A stretch of 64,000 bases of DNA from Curvibacter gracilis ATCC BAA-807 (GCF_000518645.1 NZ_KI912466.1:558988-622987); one strand, 5' to 3'. Numbered from the stretch's first letter, positions 38,666 to 48,638 are shown. The notes: generated by a model not told the origin, from the letters alone. A program made the numbers and translations.

Positions 38666-39505
38666 ATGCGCCTTCGCTCCCCACTGACGCCCACCACTGC
38701 CCGCCCCCGCCGGGCCGGGGCCCTGGCGCGCACCCCCTCCCCCGGCCGGCGCTGGGCCTGGGCCGGTGCGCTGTGCGGCGCCCTGCTCAGTGCCGTGCTG
38801 GGCGCGCCGGCGCGCTGGCTGGCCGACGCCGTGCAACAGCTCAGCCATGATCAGGTGCAACTGCTGCTGCCCCGTGGCACGGTGTGGAACGGCTCGGCGC
38901 AGCTGGTGCTGACCGGCGGCAGCGGCAGCCAGGACCGCAGCACCCTGCCCGGGCGCCTGCAATGGCAGCTTCAGCCCTCGCTGCAGGGGCTGGGCCTGTC
39001 GCTCAGCCTGCCCTGCTGCACCGAGCCCACCCTGCAGATCCGGCTCAGCCCGAACTGGGGCGGCGCCACGGTGCAGGTGCAAGATCACCACTCCCACTGG
39101 CCGGCCGCATTGCTCAACGGCCTGGGCACGCCCTTCAACACCTTGCAGGTGCAGGGCCGGCTTGAGCTGGCCAGCCAGGGCCTGCAGCTGCAGTGGATCG
39201 CAGGCCGCGCCCACCTGGACGGCCAGCTGCAGATCGAGGCCCGCGACGTCTCCTCACGCCTGTCCACCCTCAAGCCGATGGGCAGCTACCACGTCACCCT
39301 GCAAGGCGGCGACAGCCCCACCCTGCAGTTGAAAACCGGGGAGGGCAGCCTGCTGCTCGAAGGCCAGGGCCAGTGGGTGGGTTCGCGCCTGCGCTTCGAA
39401 GGCGCGGCCCAGGCGGCCCCCGAGCACGAAGCGGCACTGGACAATCTGCTGAACATCATCGGGCGCCGCCGTGGCGCGCGCTCCATCATCACCTTGGGCT
39501 CTTGA
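38666..39505 (+). CDS. gspN: Type II secretion protein GspN
   Basis: 279 residues. One N-terminal membrane helix (WAWAGALCGALLSAVLGAPA) and a beta-rich periplasmic domain with LLPRGTVWNGSAQLVLTGG and RLSPNWGGATVQVQD, the T2SSN pattern. GspN is present in some T2SS clusters, and its exact role is unclear. It lies between gspM and gspD, as is usual in Burkholderiales. Confidence 0.85.
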   Translation: MRLRSPLTPTTARPRRAGALARTPSPGRRWAWAGALCGALLSAVLGAPARWLADAVQQLSHDQVQLLLPRGTVWNGSAQLVLTGGSGSQDRSTLPGRLQWQLQPSLQGLGLSLSLPCCTEPTLQIRLSPNWGGATVQVQDHHSHWPAALLNGLGTPFNTLQVQGRLELASQGLQLQWIAGRAHLDGQLQIEARDVSSRLSTLKPMGSYHVTLQGGDSPTLQLKTGEGSLLLEGQGQWVGSRLRFEGAAQAAPEHEAALDNLLNIIGRRRGARSIITLGS

Positions 39506-39506
39506 C

Positions 39507-41741
39507 ATGACACACCCGACCCGCACCGTCGTTCGACTGGCCTGCCTCTCGCTGGCCACCAGCATCCTGCTGGGCGCCGTGCCCGCCGTGGCGCAAAACA
39601 CGGCCTCGCCCAAACCCGGCGAGCCGGTGACCCTGAACTTCACCAACGCCGAGATCGAAGGCGTGGCCCGCACCCTGGGCGTGATCACCGGTCGCAATCT
39701 GGTGATCGACCCCCGGGTCAAGGGCACCCTCACCCTGACCAGCGAAAAGCCGGTCTCGCCCGCCGTGGCCTGGGAGCAGTTCCTGGCCACGCTGCGCCTG
39801 CAGGGCTTCACCGTGGTCGAGGCCAGCGGCCTGTACAAGGTGGTGCCCGAGGCCGAGGCCAAGCTGCAGGGCGGCCCCGTGACCATCTCCAGCAGCGAGA
39901 CCGACAAGCGCAGCCCCGCAGGCAGCCAGATCGTGACCCAGATCTTCCGGCTCAACTACGAGACCGCCAACAACCTGGTGCCCGTGCTGCGCCCCCTGAT
40001 CAGCCCGAACAACACGATCAACGTCAACCCTGGCAACAACTCGATCATCATCACCGACTACGCCGACAACCTGCAGCGCCTGGCCCGCATCATCGCCTCG
40101 ATGGATGTGCCCAACGCCAGCGATGTCGACGTGATCCCGCTGCGCCATGCGCTGGCCAGCGACCTGGTGGTGCTGGTCAACCGCCTGATCGACCCGGGCA
40201 GCGGCGCAGCCGGTGCGGCGGCCCAAGGCCAGGCCGACACCTCGTTCAAGACCACGCTGCTGGCCGAACCGCGCAGCAACAGCCTGATCCTGCGCGCCGC
40301 CAACCCGGCCCGGGCCGCGCTGGTGCGCTCGCTGGTGGCCAAGCTGGACCAGCCCAACGCCAGCGGTGGCGCCTCGGGCAACATCCATGTGGTCTACCTG
40401 AAGAACGCCGACGCCACCAAGCTGGCCACCACCTTGCGCGCCGCTCTGGTGGCCGCCAGCGGCGGTGCCGGCAGCACCGGCGCGCTGACCGGCAGCACGG
40501 GCACCTCCCTGTCCAGCGGCAACCTGGGCACACCGGGCAGCACCACAGGCAGCACGACCACGGGCAGCACCAGCGGCCTGGGCAGCGGTGTTTCCAGCAG
40601 CTTCGGCAACAGCGCCCAACCCTCCACCGGCGGTCAGATCCAGGCCGACCCGGCCACCAACTCGCTGATCATCTCGGCCCCCGAGCCGCAGTACCGGCAG
40701 CTGCGCGAGGTCATCGACCGGCTCGACGGCCGCCGCGCCCAGGTGCTGGTGGAAAGCCTGATCGTCGAGGTCAACGCCAACAAGGTGGCCCAGTTCGGCG
40801 TGCAGTGGCAAGGCCTGCTGGGCAGTGCCGGCGGCACCGTGGGCCTGCTGGGCACCAACTCCGGTGCGGCCGGCGCCAACATCCTGAGCCTCTCCACCCA
40901 GGCCCTGGGCTCGGTGCTGCCAGGCAACGGCTTCAACTTCGGCATCGGCAGCAAGATCAACGGGCAGTATGTGCTGGGCTTTCTGGCCCAGTTCCTCGAG
41001 AACAACGGCGACGGCAACGTGCTGTCCACCCCCAACCTGCTGACCCTGGACAACGAAGAGGCCAAGATCGTGATCGGCCAGAACGTGCCCTTCGTGACCG
41101 GCACCTACACCAGCACCAACAACAGCACCAGCACGGTCAACCCGTTCCAGACCGTGGAGCGCAAGGACGTGGGCCTGACGCTGAGGGTGAAGCCCCAGAT
41201 CAGCGAAAACGGCACCGTCAAGATGGCCATCTACCAGGAGGTGTCGAGCATCGACGCCTCGACCAAGAAGGACACCAACGGGCCCACCACCAACAAGCGC
41301 TCCATCGAGTCGAATGTGCTGGTCGACGACGGCTCCATCGTGGTGCTGGGCGGCCTGATGCAGGACGAATACTCCGGCTCGGCCGACAAGGTGCCCTTGA
41401 TGGGCGACCTGCCCGTGGTGGGCAACCTGTTCAAGAGCGAGAACCGCACGCGCAAAAAGACCAACCTGATGGTCTTCCTGCGTCCGGTGGTGGTGCGTGA
41501 CGCGGCCGATGCCGACGCCATCACGGCCGGTCGCTACGACAGCCTGCGCGGCGTGCAGCAGACCGTGCAGCCCACGCCCAACGCCATGCTGCCCAGCGTG
41601 ACCGGTGCGCCGGTGCTGCCGGCCCTGAACGGCAAGGAAACGGCCAAGGGAACCGCCAGGGACAGCGCCAAAGAGGGCGCCCAGGCCCCGGCCAGCAACC
41701 TCAGCACCGACACCCAGCCCGCCACCGACAAGAAGCCCTGA
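39507..41741 (+). CDS. gspD: Type II secretion secretin GspD
   Basis: 744 residues. A signal peptide ends near AVAQ. The N0 domain ([20 protein letters not shown]) and N1-N3 ring domains follow; N3 is interrupted by a Gly/Ser/Thr-rich loop (about residues 325-372). The secretin domain starts near [20 protein letters not shown] and holds [27 protein letters not shown] and [13 protein letters not shown]. It forms the outer-membrane channel. The start at 39507 directly precedes the signal peptide and is two bases past the gspN stop. Confidence 0.96.
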   Translation: MTHPTRTVVRLACLSLATSILLGAVPAVAQNTASPKPGEPVTLNFTNAEIEGVARTLGVITGRNLVIDPRVKGTLTLTSEKPVSPAVAWEQFLATLRLQGFTVVEASGLYKVVPEAEAKLQGGPVTISSSETDKRSPAGSQIVTQIFRLNYETANNLVPVLRPLISPNNTINVNPGNNSIIITDYADNLQRLARIIASMDVPNASDVDVIPLRHALASDLVVLVNRLIDPGSGAAGAAAQGQADTSFKTTLLAEPRSNSLILRAANPARAALVRSLVAKLDQPNASGGASGNIHVVYLKNADATKLATTLRAALVAASGGAGSTGALTGSTGTSLSSGNLGTPGSTTGSTTTGSTSGLGSGVSSSFGNSAQPSTGGQIQADPATNSLIISAPEPQYRQLREVIDRLDGRRAQVLVESLIVEVNANKVAQFGVQWQGLLGSAGGTVGLLGTNSGAAGANILSLSTQALGSVLPGNGFNFGIGSKINGQYVLGFLAQFLENNGDGNVLSTPNLLTLDNEEAKIVIGQNVPFVTGTYTSTNNSTSTVNPFQTVERKDVGLTLRVKPQISENGTVKMAIYQEVSSIDASTKKDTNGPTTNKRSIESNVLVDDGSIVVLGGLMQDEYSGSADKVPLMGDLPVVGNLFKSENRTRKKTNLMVFLRPVVVRDAADADAITAGRYDSLRGVQQTVQPTPNAMLPSVTGAPVLPALNGKETAKGTARDSAKEGAQAPASNLSTDTQPATDKKP

Positions 41742-41749
41742 CCCCCGCC

Positions 41750-43138
41750 ATGCGCTACCCCTTGCCCTACGCTTTTGCGCGCACCTTCCAGCTGCTGCTG
41801 GAGGACGACGGCCAACGCTGCACCCTGGTGCGCGCCGGCAACTCCGACGAGGCGGCCTGCACCGAGGTGATGCGACGCCATGCCGTGCACGCCTTGCAAA
41901 GCCTGGAGCCGCAGGCGCTGGCCCAGCGCATCTCGGCGGCCTATGCCCAGGGTGAGTCGAGCGCCGCCAGCGTGGTCAGCGAGGTCGAATCCGACGCCGA
42001 CCTGTCGCGCATCATGCAAGAGCTGCCCGCGGTGGAAGACCTGCTGGAAACCTCGGACGATGCGCCCATCATCCGCATGCTCAACGCCTTGCTGACCCAG
42101 GCCGCGCGCGACGGCGCCAGCGACATCCACATCGAGCCCTACGAACGCCACTCCAGCGTGCGCTTCCGGGTGGACGGCACGCTGCGTGAGGTGGTCACGC
42201 CCAACCGGGCGCTGCACGCGGCCCTGATCTCACGCCTGAAGATCATGGCCGACCTCGACATCTCCGAAAAACGCCTGCCGCAAGATGGCCGCATCAGCCT
42301 GCGCCTGGGCACCCGCGCCATCGATGTGCGTGTGTCCACCCTGCCCAGCGCGCATGGCGAACGCGCCGTGCTGCGCCTGCTCGACAAGAGCGAAAGCAAG
42401 CTCAGCCTCGAATCGGTGGGCATGCAGGGCGAGGTGCTGGCCCGCTTCGAGAAGCTGATCGGCCAGCCGCACGGCATCATCCTGGTCACCGGGCCCACCG
42501 GCTCGGGCAAGACCACCACGCTGTACGCGTGCCTGCAAAGGCTGGACGCCACGCAGAGCAACATCATGACGGTGGAAGACCCCATCGAATACGAGCTGGC
42601 CGGCGTGGGCCAGACCCAGGTCAACGCCAAGATCGACCTGACCTTTGCCAAGGCCTTGCGCGCCATCCTGCGGCAAGACCCGGACGTGATCATGATCGGC
42701 GAAATCCGCGACTTCGAGACCGCCCAGATCGCCATCCAGGCCTCGCTCACCGGCCACCTGGTGCTGGCCACCCTGCACACCAACGATGCCGCCAGCGCCA
42801 TCACCCGCCTGACCGACATGGGGGTCGAGCCCTTCCTGCTGTCGTCCTCGCTGCTGGGGGTGCTGGCCCAGCGCCTGGTGCGCAAATACTGCAGCCATTG
42901 CCACGGCGCCGGTTGCGAACACTGCGGCCACACCGGCTACGCCGGCCGCACCGGTGTGTTCGAACTGCTGGTGACCGACGAAGCCATCCGCGCCCAGATC
43001 CACGGCCAGGCCGCCGAAGCCGACATCCGCCACGCCGCCCTGGCCTCGGGCATGACGCTGATGCGTGACGACGGTGAACGCCTGATCGCCGCCGGCATCA
43101 CCTCGCGTGAAGAGGTGTTGCGGGTGACACGGGATTGA
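41750..43138 (+). CDS. gspE: Type II secretion ATPase GspE
   Basis: 462 residues. Walker [14 protein letters not shown] (about residues 247-259), Asp box and Walker [17 protein letters not shown], His box [11 protein letters not shown], and the C-terminal zinc-binding four-Cys motif [12 protein letters not shown]. The N-terminal domain is short compared with the 500-residue enterobacterial form. It powers pseudopilus assembly from the cytoplasm. Normally gspF follows directly; here a toxin-antitoxin pair intervenes. Confidence 0.96.
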   Translation: MRYPLPYAFARTFQLLLEDDGQRCTLVRAGNSDEAACTEVMRRHAVHALQSLEPQALAQRISAAYAQGESSAASVVSEVESDADLSRIMQELPAVEDLLETSDDAPIIRMLNALLTQAARDGASDIHIEPYERHSSVRFRVDGTLREVVTPNRALHAALISRLKIMADLDISEKRLPQDGRISLRLGTRAIDVRVSTLPSAHGERAVLRLLDKSESKLSLESVGMQGEVLARFEKLIGQPHGIILVTGPTGSGKTTTLYACLQRLDATQSNIMTVEDPIEYELAGVGQTQVNAKIDLTFAKALRAILRQDPDVIMIGEIRDFETAQIAIQASLTGHLVLATLHTNDAASAITRLTDMGVEPFLLSSSLLGVLAQRLVRKYCSHCHGAGCEHCGHTGYAGRTGVFELLVTDEAIRAQIHGQAAEADIRHAALASGMTLMRDDGERLIAAGITSREEVLRVTRD

Positions 43139-43139
43139 G

Positions 43140-43180
43140 TTGACAAGCACAGGTCGCCAACTAATATAACCAACGTTATA
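43140..43180 (+). promoter_or_regulatory. Promoter and palindromic operator of the toxin-antitoxin pair
   Basis: A perfect TTGACA -35 box (43140-43145) begins one base after the gspE stop codon. Possible -10 boxes are TAATAT (43162-43167, 16-base spacer) or TATAAC (43165-43170, 19-base spacer). TATAAC (43165-43170) and GTTATA (43175-43180) form an inverted repeat over the -10 region, as expected for antitoxin autorepression. The 12-base AT-rich core stands out in GC-rich DNA. Confidence 0.72.
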
Positions 43181-43193
43181 ACAAAGGACTGCC

Positions 43194-43418
43194 ATGCACA
43201 CGCTCAAACTCACCCAGGTCGGCAACTCAGTCGGCGTCATCCTGCCCAAAGAGATCCTGGCCAAGCTCGACCTGCAAAAAGGCGATGAGATCTACCTGAC
43301 CGACTCGCCCGACGGCCTGCGCATCACCACACACAACCCCGAGTTCGAGGCTCAGATGAAACTGGCACGCGAAATCATGCGTGACCGCCGCGCCGTGCTT
43401 CATGAACTGGCCAAATAA
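43194..43418 (+). CDS. AbrB/MazE-type antitoxin
   Basis: 74 residues. One SpoVT-AbrB DNA-binding fold: LTQVGNSVGVILPKEILAKL, then LQKGDEIYLTDSPDGLRIT (about residues 5-45). The C-terminal tail (EAQMKLAREIMRDRRAVLHE) would wrap the toxin. It is encoded nine bases before a Doc-type toxin and has its own promoter with a palindromic operator, the usual self-regulated antitoxin layout. Confidence 0.9.
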   Translation: MHTLKLTQVGNSVGVILPKEILAKLDLQKGDEIYLTDSPDGLRITTHNPEFEAQMKLAREIMRDRRAVLHELAK

Positions 43419-43427
43419 AGGCCGGCC

Positions 43428-43820
43428 ATGAAAAGCCCGATCTGGCTGGATCCAGAAGTCATCGTGGCCATCCACGAAGCGCAACTGAGAGAACATGGGG
43501 GCATGGCGGGAACCCGGGATGCTGGCCTGTTGACATCCGCCTTGGCGCGCCCAGCCAACCTGATGGCCTATGGCACGCCCGACGCCTGTGCGCTGGCAGC
43601 GGCCTATGGGTACGGCCTTTCGCGCAACCACCCCTTTCTGGACGGCAACAAGCGCACTGGGTTTGTGGCCACCGAACTGTTTCTGCGACTCAACGGATAT
43701 GACCTGATCGCCACCGACGCCGACTGCGTTCTGACCATGCTGGCCGTGGCGGCAGGCGACATCACCGAAGACGATTTCGCCGCCTGGCTGCGCCAGCACG
43801 TGCAACCGTCATCGCGCTGA
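43428..43820 (+). CDS. doc: Doc-type toxin (Fic/Doc family)
   Basis: 130 residues, single Fic fold. The active-site motif reads HPFLDGNKRTG (about residues 63-73), matching H-x-F-x-D-[G/A]-N-K-R-x-[G/x]. The Gly after Asp and the final Gly are typical of AMP-transferring Fic proteins, whereas phage P1 Doc, which phosphorylates EF-Tu, has Ala there; so the exact chemistry is open. No inhibitory alpha-helix motif is fused, so control comes from the AbrB-type partner. It starts nine bases after the antitoxin. Confidence 0.9.
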   Translation: MKSPIWLDPEVIVAIHEAQLREHGGMAGTRDAGLLTSALARPANLMAYGTPDACALAAAYGYGLSRNHPFLDGNKRTGFVATELFLRLNGYDLIATDADCVLTMLAVAAGDITEDDFAAWLRQHVQPSSR

Positions 43821-43871
43821 GACAGCGCCCACAGCCCTTTTTCTCGCTCCAGCCTCGCGCCCTCGCCCCCG

Positions 43872-45098
43872 ATGCCCGCCTACTCCTTCGAAGCCGTCGA
43901 CCCCCAAGGCCAGCCCCGCAAAGGCGTGATCGAGGCCGACACGGCCCGTGCCGCCCGCAGCCAGCTGCGGGCCCAATCCCTGGTGCCGCTGTCGGTCGAG
44001 CCCGTCAAGGGCAGCCAGGCCGATGCCGATGGGGTGCACCGGCGCGGCCTTTTCGGCAAGCGCGTGTTCAGTTCCACCACGCTGGCGATCTGGACGCGCC
44101 AGCTGGCCGGACTGGTCAGCTCGGGCCTGCCGCTGGAGCGGGCCCTGACCGCCATGGCCGACGAGGCCGACAGCGAATCGCAACACCACCTGGTGGCCAG
44201 CCTGCGTGCCGAGGTCAATGCCGGCGCCTCGTTCGCCCGGGCCCTGGCGCAGCACCCGGGCGAGTTCTCGGACATCTTCACCGCCGTGATCGCCGCCGGC
44301 GAGCAAAGCGGCCACCTGGGCATGGTGCTGGAGCGCCTGGCCGATGACCTGGAAGAGCGCCAGGCCCTGCGCAGCAAGCTGATCGGCGCGGCCTTGTACC
44401 CGGCCATCGTGACCTGTGTGGCGGTGGTCATCGTGCTGTTTTTGGTGGGCTACGTGGTGCCCCAGGTGGCCAATGTGTTTGCCGGCACCAAGCGCGCCCT
44501 GCCCTTGCTGACCCAGATCATGCTGGGCGTGAGCGAGCTGGTGCGCCACTGGGGCTGGCTGATCGGCCTGATGCTGGTGCTGCTGGGCGGGCTGAGCCGC
44601 TACCTGCTGACGATCGAGGCCTGGCGCCTGCGCTTTGACGCGGCCTGGCTCACCTTGCCCCTGGTGGGCAAACTCAGCCGCGGCTACAACGCGGCGCGCT
44701 TTGCCAGCACCCTGGCCATGTTGGCCGCGGCCGGCGTGCCCATCCTGCGTGCGCTGCAGGCCGCCGCCGAGACCGTGTCCAACCGCGCCATGCGGGCCGA
44801 TGCCCTGGATGCCCTGGTGCTGGTGCGCGAGGGAGCGCCCCTGGGCTCGGCCCTGGCGCAGAAAAAACGCTTCCCGGGCCTGGTGGCCATGTTTGCCCGT
44901 CTGGGCGAGCAGACCGGGCAGTTGCCGGTGATGCTGCAACGCGCCGCGGTGCAGCTCTCCACCGAAGTGCAGCGCCGCGCCATGCAACTGGCCACCATCC
45001 TTGAGCCCTTGCTGATCGTGGGCATGGGCCTGATGGTGATGTTGATCGTGCTGGCGGTCTTGATGCCCATCATCCAGCTCAACCAGTTCGTGAAGTAG
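43872..45098 (+). CDS. gspF: Type II secretion inner-membrane protein GspF
   Basis: 408 residues. Two T2SSF cytoplasmic domains (about 70-190 and 275-400) with FTAVIAAGEQSGHLGMVLERL and the second copy MFARLGEQTGQLPVMLQRAA, and three membrane helices (for example PAIVTCVAVVIVLFLVGYVV). The N-terminal stretch MPAYSFEAVDPQGQPRKGVI is family-typical. Platform protein of the machine. It starts 51 bases after the doc toxin stop, so it depends either on read-through from gspE or on the toxin-antitoxin promoter. Confidence 0.96.
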   Translation: MPAYSFEAVDPQGQPRKGVIEADTARAARSQLRAQSLVPLSVEPVKGSQADADGVHRRGLFGKRVFSSTTLAIWTRQLAGLVSSGLPLERALTAMADEADSESQHHLVASLRAEVNAGASFARALAQHPGEFSDIFTAVIAAGEQSGHLGMVLERLADDLEERQALRSKLIGAALYPAIVTCVAVVIVLFLVGYVVPQVANVFAGTKRALPLLTQIMLGVSELVRHWGWLIGLMLVLLGGLSRYLLTIEAWRLRFDAAWLTLPLVGKLSRGYNAARFASTLAMLAAAGVPILRALQAAAETVSNRAMRADALDALVLVREGAPLGSALAQKKRFPGLVAMFARLGEQTGQLPVMLQRAAVQLSTEVQRRAMQLATILEPLLIVGMGLMVMLIVLAVLMPIIQLNQFVK

Positions 45099-45290
45099 TT
45101 GGCCCCCACGGTCGTGCACTTCGTGTCACTCCCACGTGCGGCCGCGAGACGCGGACGCTCTTCGCCCTGTCCAGCCCTGCGCAGGCAGGCCTGGAGCCGC
45201 AGGACTCAGCCCCCCAAGGGGGCCGCAGGCCGCCTTGGGGCGGCCCGGCGCCGGGCTGACCTCTTCGTTGCAGGCCCAAGCTGATCCAGC
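45099..45290. repeat. GC-rich palindromic intergenic element
   Basis: The gap after gspF contains CCCCAAGG (45212-45219) / CCTTGGGG (45233-45240) enclosing GGCC-GCA-GGCC, followed directly by the perfect palindrome GCCCGGCGCCGGGC (45243-45256). No open frame here looks coding. The shape resembles repetitive extragenic elements seen in Comamonadaceae genomes. It is a single copy in this window, so dispersal cannot be shown. It may also serve as a transcription stop for the gsp operon, though no T-run follows. Confidence 0.45.
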
Positions 45291-45343
45291 ATCGAGGCAG
45301 GTGCTTTGGTTCAGAATGAGTGGGTCAACTTGGGAGGTGGTGC

Positions 45344-46252
45344 ATGCCGGTTTCATTGGAAGGGCAATTGGTGGTGGCGATTTCCTCGCGGGCGCTGTTC
45401 GACTTCGAGGAAGAGAACCGGATTTTCGAGCAGGGCGATGACCAGGCCTACATGCGGCTGCAGCTGGAGCGGCTGGAGCAGCCCGCGCGGCCGGGGGTGG
45501 CGTTTTCGCTGGTGCAGAAGCTGTTGGCCTTCAACCAGCCGGGGCGCCAGTTGGTCGAGGTGGTGATGCTGTCGCGCAATGACCCAGTCAGCGGGATGCG
45601 GATCTTCCGCTCGGCGCAGGCCGGGGGCATTCCGATGCAGCGCGGTGTGTTCACGCAGGGGCGTGATCCGTTCCGCTACCTGCGACCGCTGGGGGCGCAC
45701 CTGTTCCTGTCGGCCAACGAGAGTGACGTGCGCCAGGCCCTGGCCATGGGGTTTCCGGCGGCCCGGGTGCTGACCGAGTCGGTGCAGGCCAGCAACAGCC
45801 ACCCGACCGAGGTGCGCATCGCCTTCGACGGGGACGCGGTGCTGTTCTCTGACGAGGCAGAGCGTGTCTTCCAGAGCCACGGCCTGGACGCCTTTCAGCA
45901 ACACGAACGCAGCAAGGCCAGCCACCCGCTGCCCGACGGCCCGTTCAAACCCCTGCTGGCCGCGCTGCACCACCTGCAGCAAGCGGGCACGGCGCACATG
46001 CGCATCCGCACCGCCCTGGTCACGGCCCGCAGCGCCCCGGCGCACGAGCGCGCCATCCGCACGCTGATGGACTGGAACATCGCGGTGGACGAGGCCATGT
46101 TTCTCGGCGGGCTCGAAAAAGGCGGCTTTCTGCGTGAGTTCGAGCCCGACTTCTTCTTTGACGACCAGACCGGCCACGTCAATTCGGCGGCGCGCCATGT
46201 CCCCGCCGGGCATGTCAACAGCGGTGTGTCCAACCCACCGCCCGCCGCCTGA
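45344..46252 (+). CDS. Cytosolic 5'-nucleotidase (cN-I family)
   Basis: 302 residues. It opens LVVAISSRALFDFEEENRIF and contains RVLTESVQASNSHP and AFDGDAVLFSDEAERVF, the conserved stretches of the bacterial cytosolic 5'-nucleotidase family related to animal cN-I. It removes phosphate from nucleoside monophosphates. The start at 45344 has a strong GGAGGT site upstream. No neighbours of related function. Confidence 0.85.
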   Translation: MPVSLEGQLVVAISSRALFDFEEENRIFEQGDDQAYMRLQLERLEQPARPGVAFSLVQKLLAFNQPGRQLVEVVMLSRNDPVSGMRIFRSAQAGGIPMQRGVFTQGRDPFRYLRPLGAHLFLSANESDVRQALAMGFPAARVLTESVQASNSHPTEVRIAFDGDAVLFSDEAERVFQSHGLDAFQQHERSKASHPLPDGPFKPLLAALHHLQQAGTAHMRIRTALVTARSAPAHERAIRTLMDWNIAVDEAMFLGGLEKGGFLREFEPDFFFDDQTGHVNSAARHVPAGHVNSGVSNPPPAA

Positions 46253-46384
46253 ACGCAGGCGCCCCGCGGGGTGAAGCCTCTGTAAAGGCCGCGTAACACT
46301 GCGAAAAACCAGCCGCCATGGTGAGACCTCAGGCGTTGAAGTCTGTGTCCTGTGCCACCATCTGTCCCCGACGAAAGGATCAGC

Positions 46385-46780
46385 ATGAGTTCTACTGACC
46401 GTTTGCGCGCTCTGGCCGCAGCTTTGAAATCCCCCTGGGCCCCCGCTTGCCTGGGCTTGTTGTTGTGCCTGGGCCCGCTGGGCGCCAGCGCCGAAACCAC
46501 GCCAGCCACCACAGCCCAACCCTCGGACGAGCAACCCAGCGAGGGCGAAGCCCTGGCGGCACGCCAGTTCCGCATGCTCGATTTCAATGGCGACGGCTAC
46601 CTGTCGCGCGGCGAGGTGGCCTTGTTCCCCAAGCTGTCCAAGGCCTTTGACGCCGCCGATGCCAACCACGACGGCAAGGTGAGTTTCGAGGAAATCCGCG
46701 CCTACGCGCGTGAAGTGCGTGCCCAGAAAGAGAAGGCCGAAGCCAGCAGCAAGGCCGACACGGGCGCTGCCAAGCCCTGA
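46385..46780 (+). CDS. Exported EF-hand protein
   Basis: 131 residues. A signal peptide (hydrophobic LGLLLCLGPLGASA-ETT) is followed by two EF-hand loops with calcium ligands, DFNGDGYLSRGE (about residues 66-77) and DANHDGKVSFEE (about 90-101), and a Lys/Glu-rich tail. It is predicted to bind calcium in the periplasm or outside the cell. Start at 46385 with AAAGGA upstream. Function unknown; the next gene, 48 bases on, is an ABC transporter of the SbmA/YddA group. Confidence 0.82.
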   Translation: MSSTDRLRALAAALKSPWAPACLGLLLCLGPLGASAETTPATTAQPSDEQPSEGEALAARQFRMLDFNGDGYLSRGEVALFPKLSKAFDAADANHDGKVSFEEIRAYAREVRAQKEKAEASSKADTGAAKP

Positions 46781-46828
46781 TCCCTGCTCCGCTCAGATCA
46801 CAGCCCCATCCCGCCAAGCCCTGCGCCC

Positions 46829-48613
46829 ATGCTCCAGCAACTGAAATCCTTCAGCGCCGTCACCGCCCGCGTCTGGGCCCTGTCCCTGCCGTATTTCAAG
46901 TCCGAGGAGCGCTGGAAGGCGCGGGGCCTGCTGGCCGCCATCGTGGGCCTGAACCTGGCTGCGGTGTTCATGCTGGTGCAGATCAATGAGTGGAACCGGG
47001 TCTTCTACGATGCACTGCAGAACAAGCAGGCCGACGTGTTCTGGCAGCAGTTGGGCCGCTTCGCCGTGCTGGCGGCGGTCTACATCGTGATCGCGGTCTA
47101 CAAGTTCTACCTCACCCAATGGCTGGAGTTGCAGTGGCGGCGTTGGATGACCCGGCACTACCTGCAGCGCTGGCTGGGCCAGCACCTGTTCTACCGGCTG
47201 GAGCTGAGCCGCTTTGCCCGCGCACATGCCCAAGGCGCAACCTCGCCCGACAACCCCGATCAGCGCATCCAGGAAGACGTGAACCTGTTCACCTCGGCCT
47301 CGATCTCGCTCAGCATGGGCCTGCTCAATGCCGCGGTCACGCTGGCCAGTTTCGTGGGCATTCTGTGGGGGCTGTCGGGCAGCTTTGGCTTCTCGTGGCA
47401 GGGCAGCGACTACAGCATCCCGGGCTTCATGGTCTGGATGGCGGTGCTGTACTGCGTGGCCGGCAGTGTGACCACGCACTACATCGGCCGGCCCCTGATC
47501 GCCTTGAACTTCGGGCAGCAGAAGCTGGAGGCCGATTTCCGCAGCCACATGGGACGGGTGCGTGAATACAGCGAATCCATCGCGCTGGACCGCGGCGCTG
47601 CGGTGGAGAACCAGCAACTGGACCTGCGTTTCTCACACGTCATGCGCAACACCCTGGACCTGATGCGGGCCCAGAAGCGGCTGATCTGGTTCACCACCTT
47701 CTTCGGCCAGGCGGCCGTGGTGTTCCCCTTCATCGTCGCGGCGCCCCGCTTCTTCAGCGGCGCCATCCAGTTGGGTGAGCTGATGCAGATCGCCTCGGCC
47801 TTCGACCGGGTGCAGGGCTCGCTGAGCTGGCTGGTGGACAACTACGACTCCCTGGCCGGCTGGCGGGCCACCACCGAGCGGCTGGCCAGCTTTGAAGAAA
47901 ACCTGAATGCCCAGGAGGCACCAACCCAGGGCCTCACAACGCAGACCGGGGAAGGCCTGCGCGTCGACAGGCTGAGCCTGACACTGCCCGACGGTGCCCC
48001 TCTGCTGGCCCCCAGTTCCGCCCAGGTGGCTGCGGGTGCGCAGGTGCTGCTGCAAGGCCCCTCGGGCAGCGGCAAATCGTCGCTGTTCCGTGCGCTGGCG
48101 GGCTTGTGGCCCTATGCCCAGGGCTCGATCACCCAGCCGGCCGATGTGATGTTCATCCCCCAGAAACCCTACCTGCCCAACGGCCGCCTGCGCGATGCCC
48201 TGGCCTACCCCGAGGTGGCCAGCCGCTATGACGACGCTCAGTTGCGCGAAGCCCTGGCGCAGGCCTTGCTGCCCCACCTGGGCGAGGCGCTGGACCAGGA
48301 GGACGCCTGGAGCCAGAAACTCTCGGGCGGCGAGCAGCAAAGACTGGCCCTGGCCCGGGTGTTCCTGAAGCAGCCCGCCTGGGTGATGGCCGACGAGGCC
48401 ACCAGCGCCCTGGACGAAGCCAGCGAACAACTGATCTACCAGCGCCTGCTGGCACTCACCCAACGACGCGGCGGAGGCCTGGTGTCCATTGCCCACCGGC
48501 CGGCGCTGGCCGCCTTCCATGATCACCGCTGGCAACTGGAGTCGCTTCCCGGGCCCGGCCGGGAGTTCCGGCTGGTCAGCGCAGCCGCCGAGGCCACTCA
48601 GAGCGCCCCATAA
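46829..48613 (+). CDS. ABC transporter, fused permease-ATPase (SbmA/YddA-like)
   Basis: 594 residues. The N-terminal ABC_membrane_2 domain has about six helices (for example LLAAIVGLNLAAVFMLVQIN) and the family stretches RRWMTRHYLQRWL, DNPDQRIQEDVNLF and YSESIALDRGAAVE. The C-terminal ATPase has Walker A GPSGSGKSSLFRALAG (about residues 410-425), signature LSGGEQQRLALAR and Walker B WVMADEATSALDE. SbmA/YddA-type transporters move peptide antibiotics, vitamin B12-like compounds or fatty acyl compounds. Its stop codon lies in the A-run of the next terminator. Confidence 0.88.
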   Translation: MLQQLKSFSAVTARVWALSLPYFKSEERWKARGLLAAIVGLNLAAVFMLVQINEWNRVFYDALQNKQADVFWQQLGRFAVLAAVYIVIAVYKFYLTQWLELQWRRWMTRHYLQRWLGQHLFYRLELSRFARAHAQGATSPDNPDQRIQEDVNLFTSASISLSMGLLNAAVTLASFVGILWGLSGSFGFSWQGSDYSIPGFMVWMAVLYCVAGSVTTHYIGRPLIALNFGQQKLEADFRSHMGRVREYSESIALDRGAAVENQQLDLRFSHVMRNTLDLMRAQKRLIWFTTFFGQAAVVFPFIVAAPRFFSGAIQLGELMQIASAFDRVQGSLSWLVDNYDSLAGWRATTERLASFEENLNAQEAPTQGLTTQTGEGLRVDRLSLTLPDGAPLLAPSSAQVAAGAQVLLQGPSGSGKSSLFRALAGLWPYAQGSITQPADVMFIPQKPYLPNGRLRDALAYPEVASRYDDAQLREALAQALLPHLGEALDQEDAWSQKLSGGEQQRLALARVFLKQPAWVMADEATSALDEASEQLIYQRLLALTQRRGGGLVSIAHRPALAAFHDHRWQLESLPGPGREFRLVSAAAEATQSAP

Positions 48614-48638
48614 AAAAACGCAGCCCGAAGGCTGCGTT
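48611..48638 (-). terminator. Intrinsic terminator of the second porin gene
   Basis: On the minus strand AACGCAGCC / GGCTGCGTT (48638-48630 with 48625-48617) forms a 9-bp stem with loop TTCG, a very stable tetraloop, followed by seven T residues (48618-48612). It overlaps the stop codon of the convergent ABC transporter gene, so the two converging genes share the element. Confidence 0.9.
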
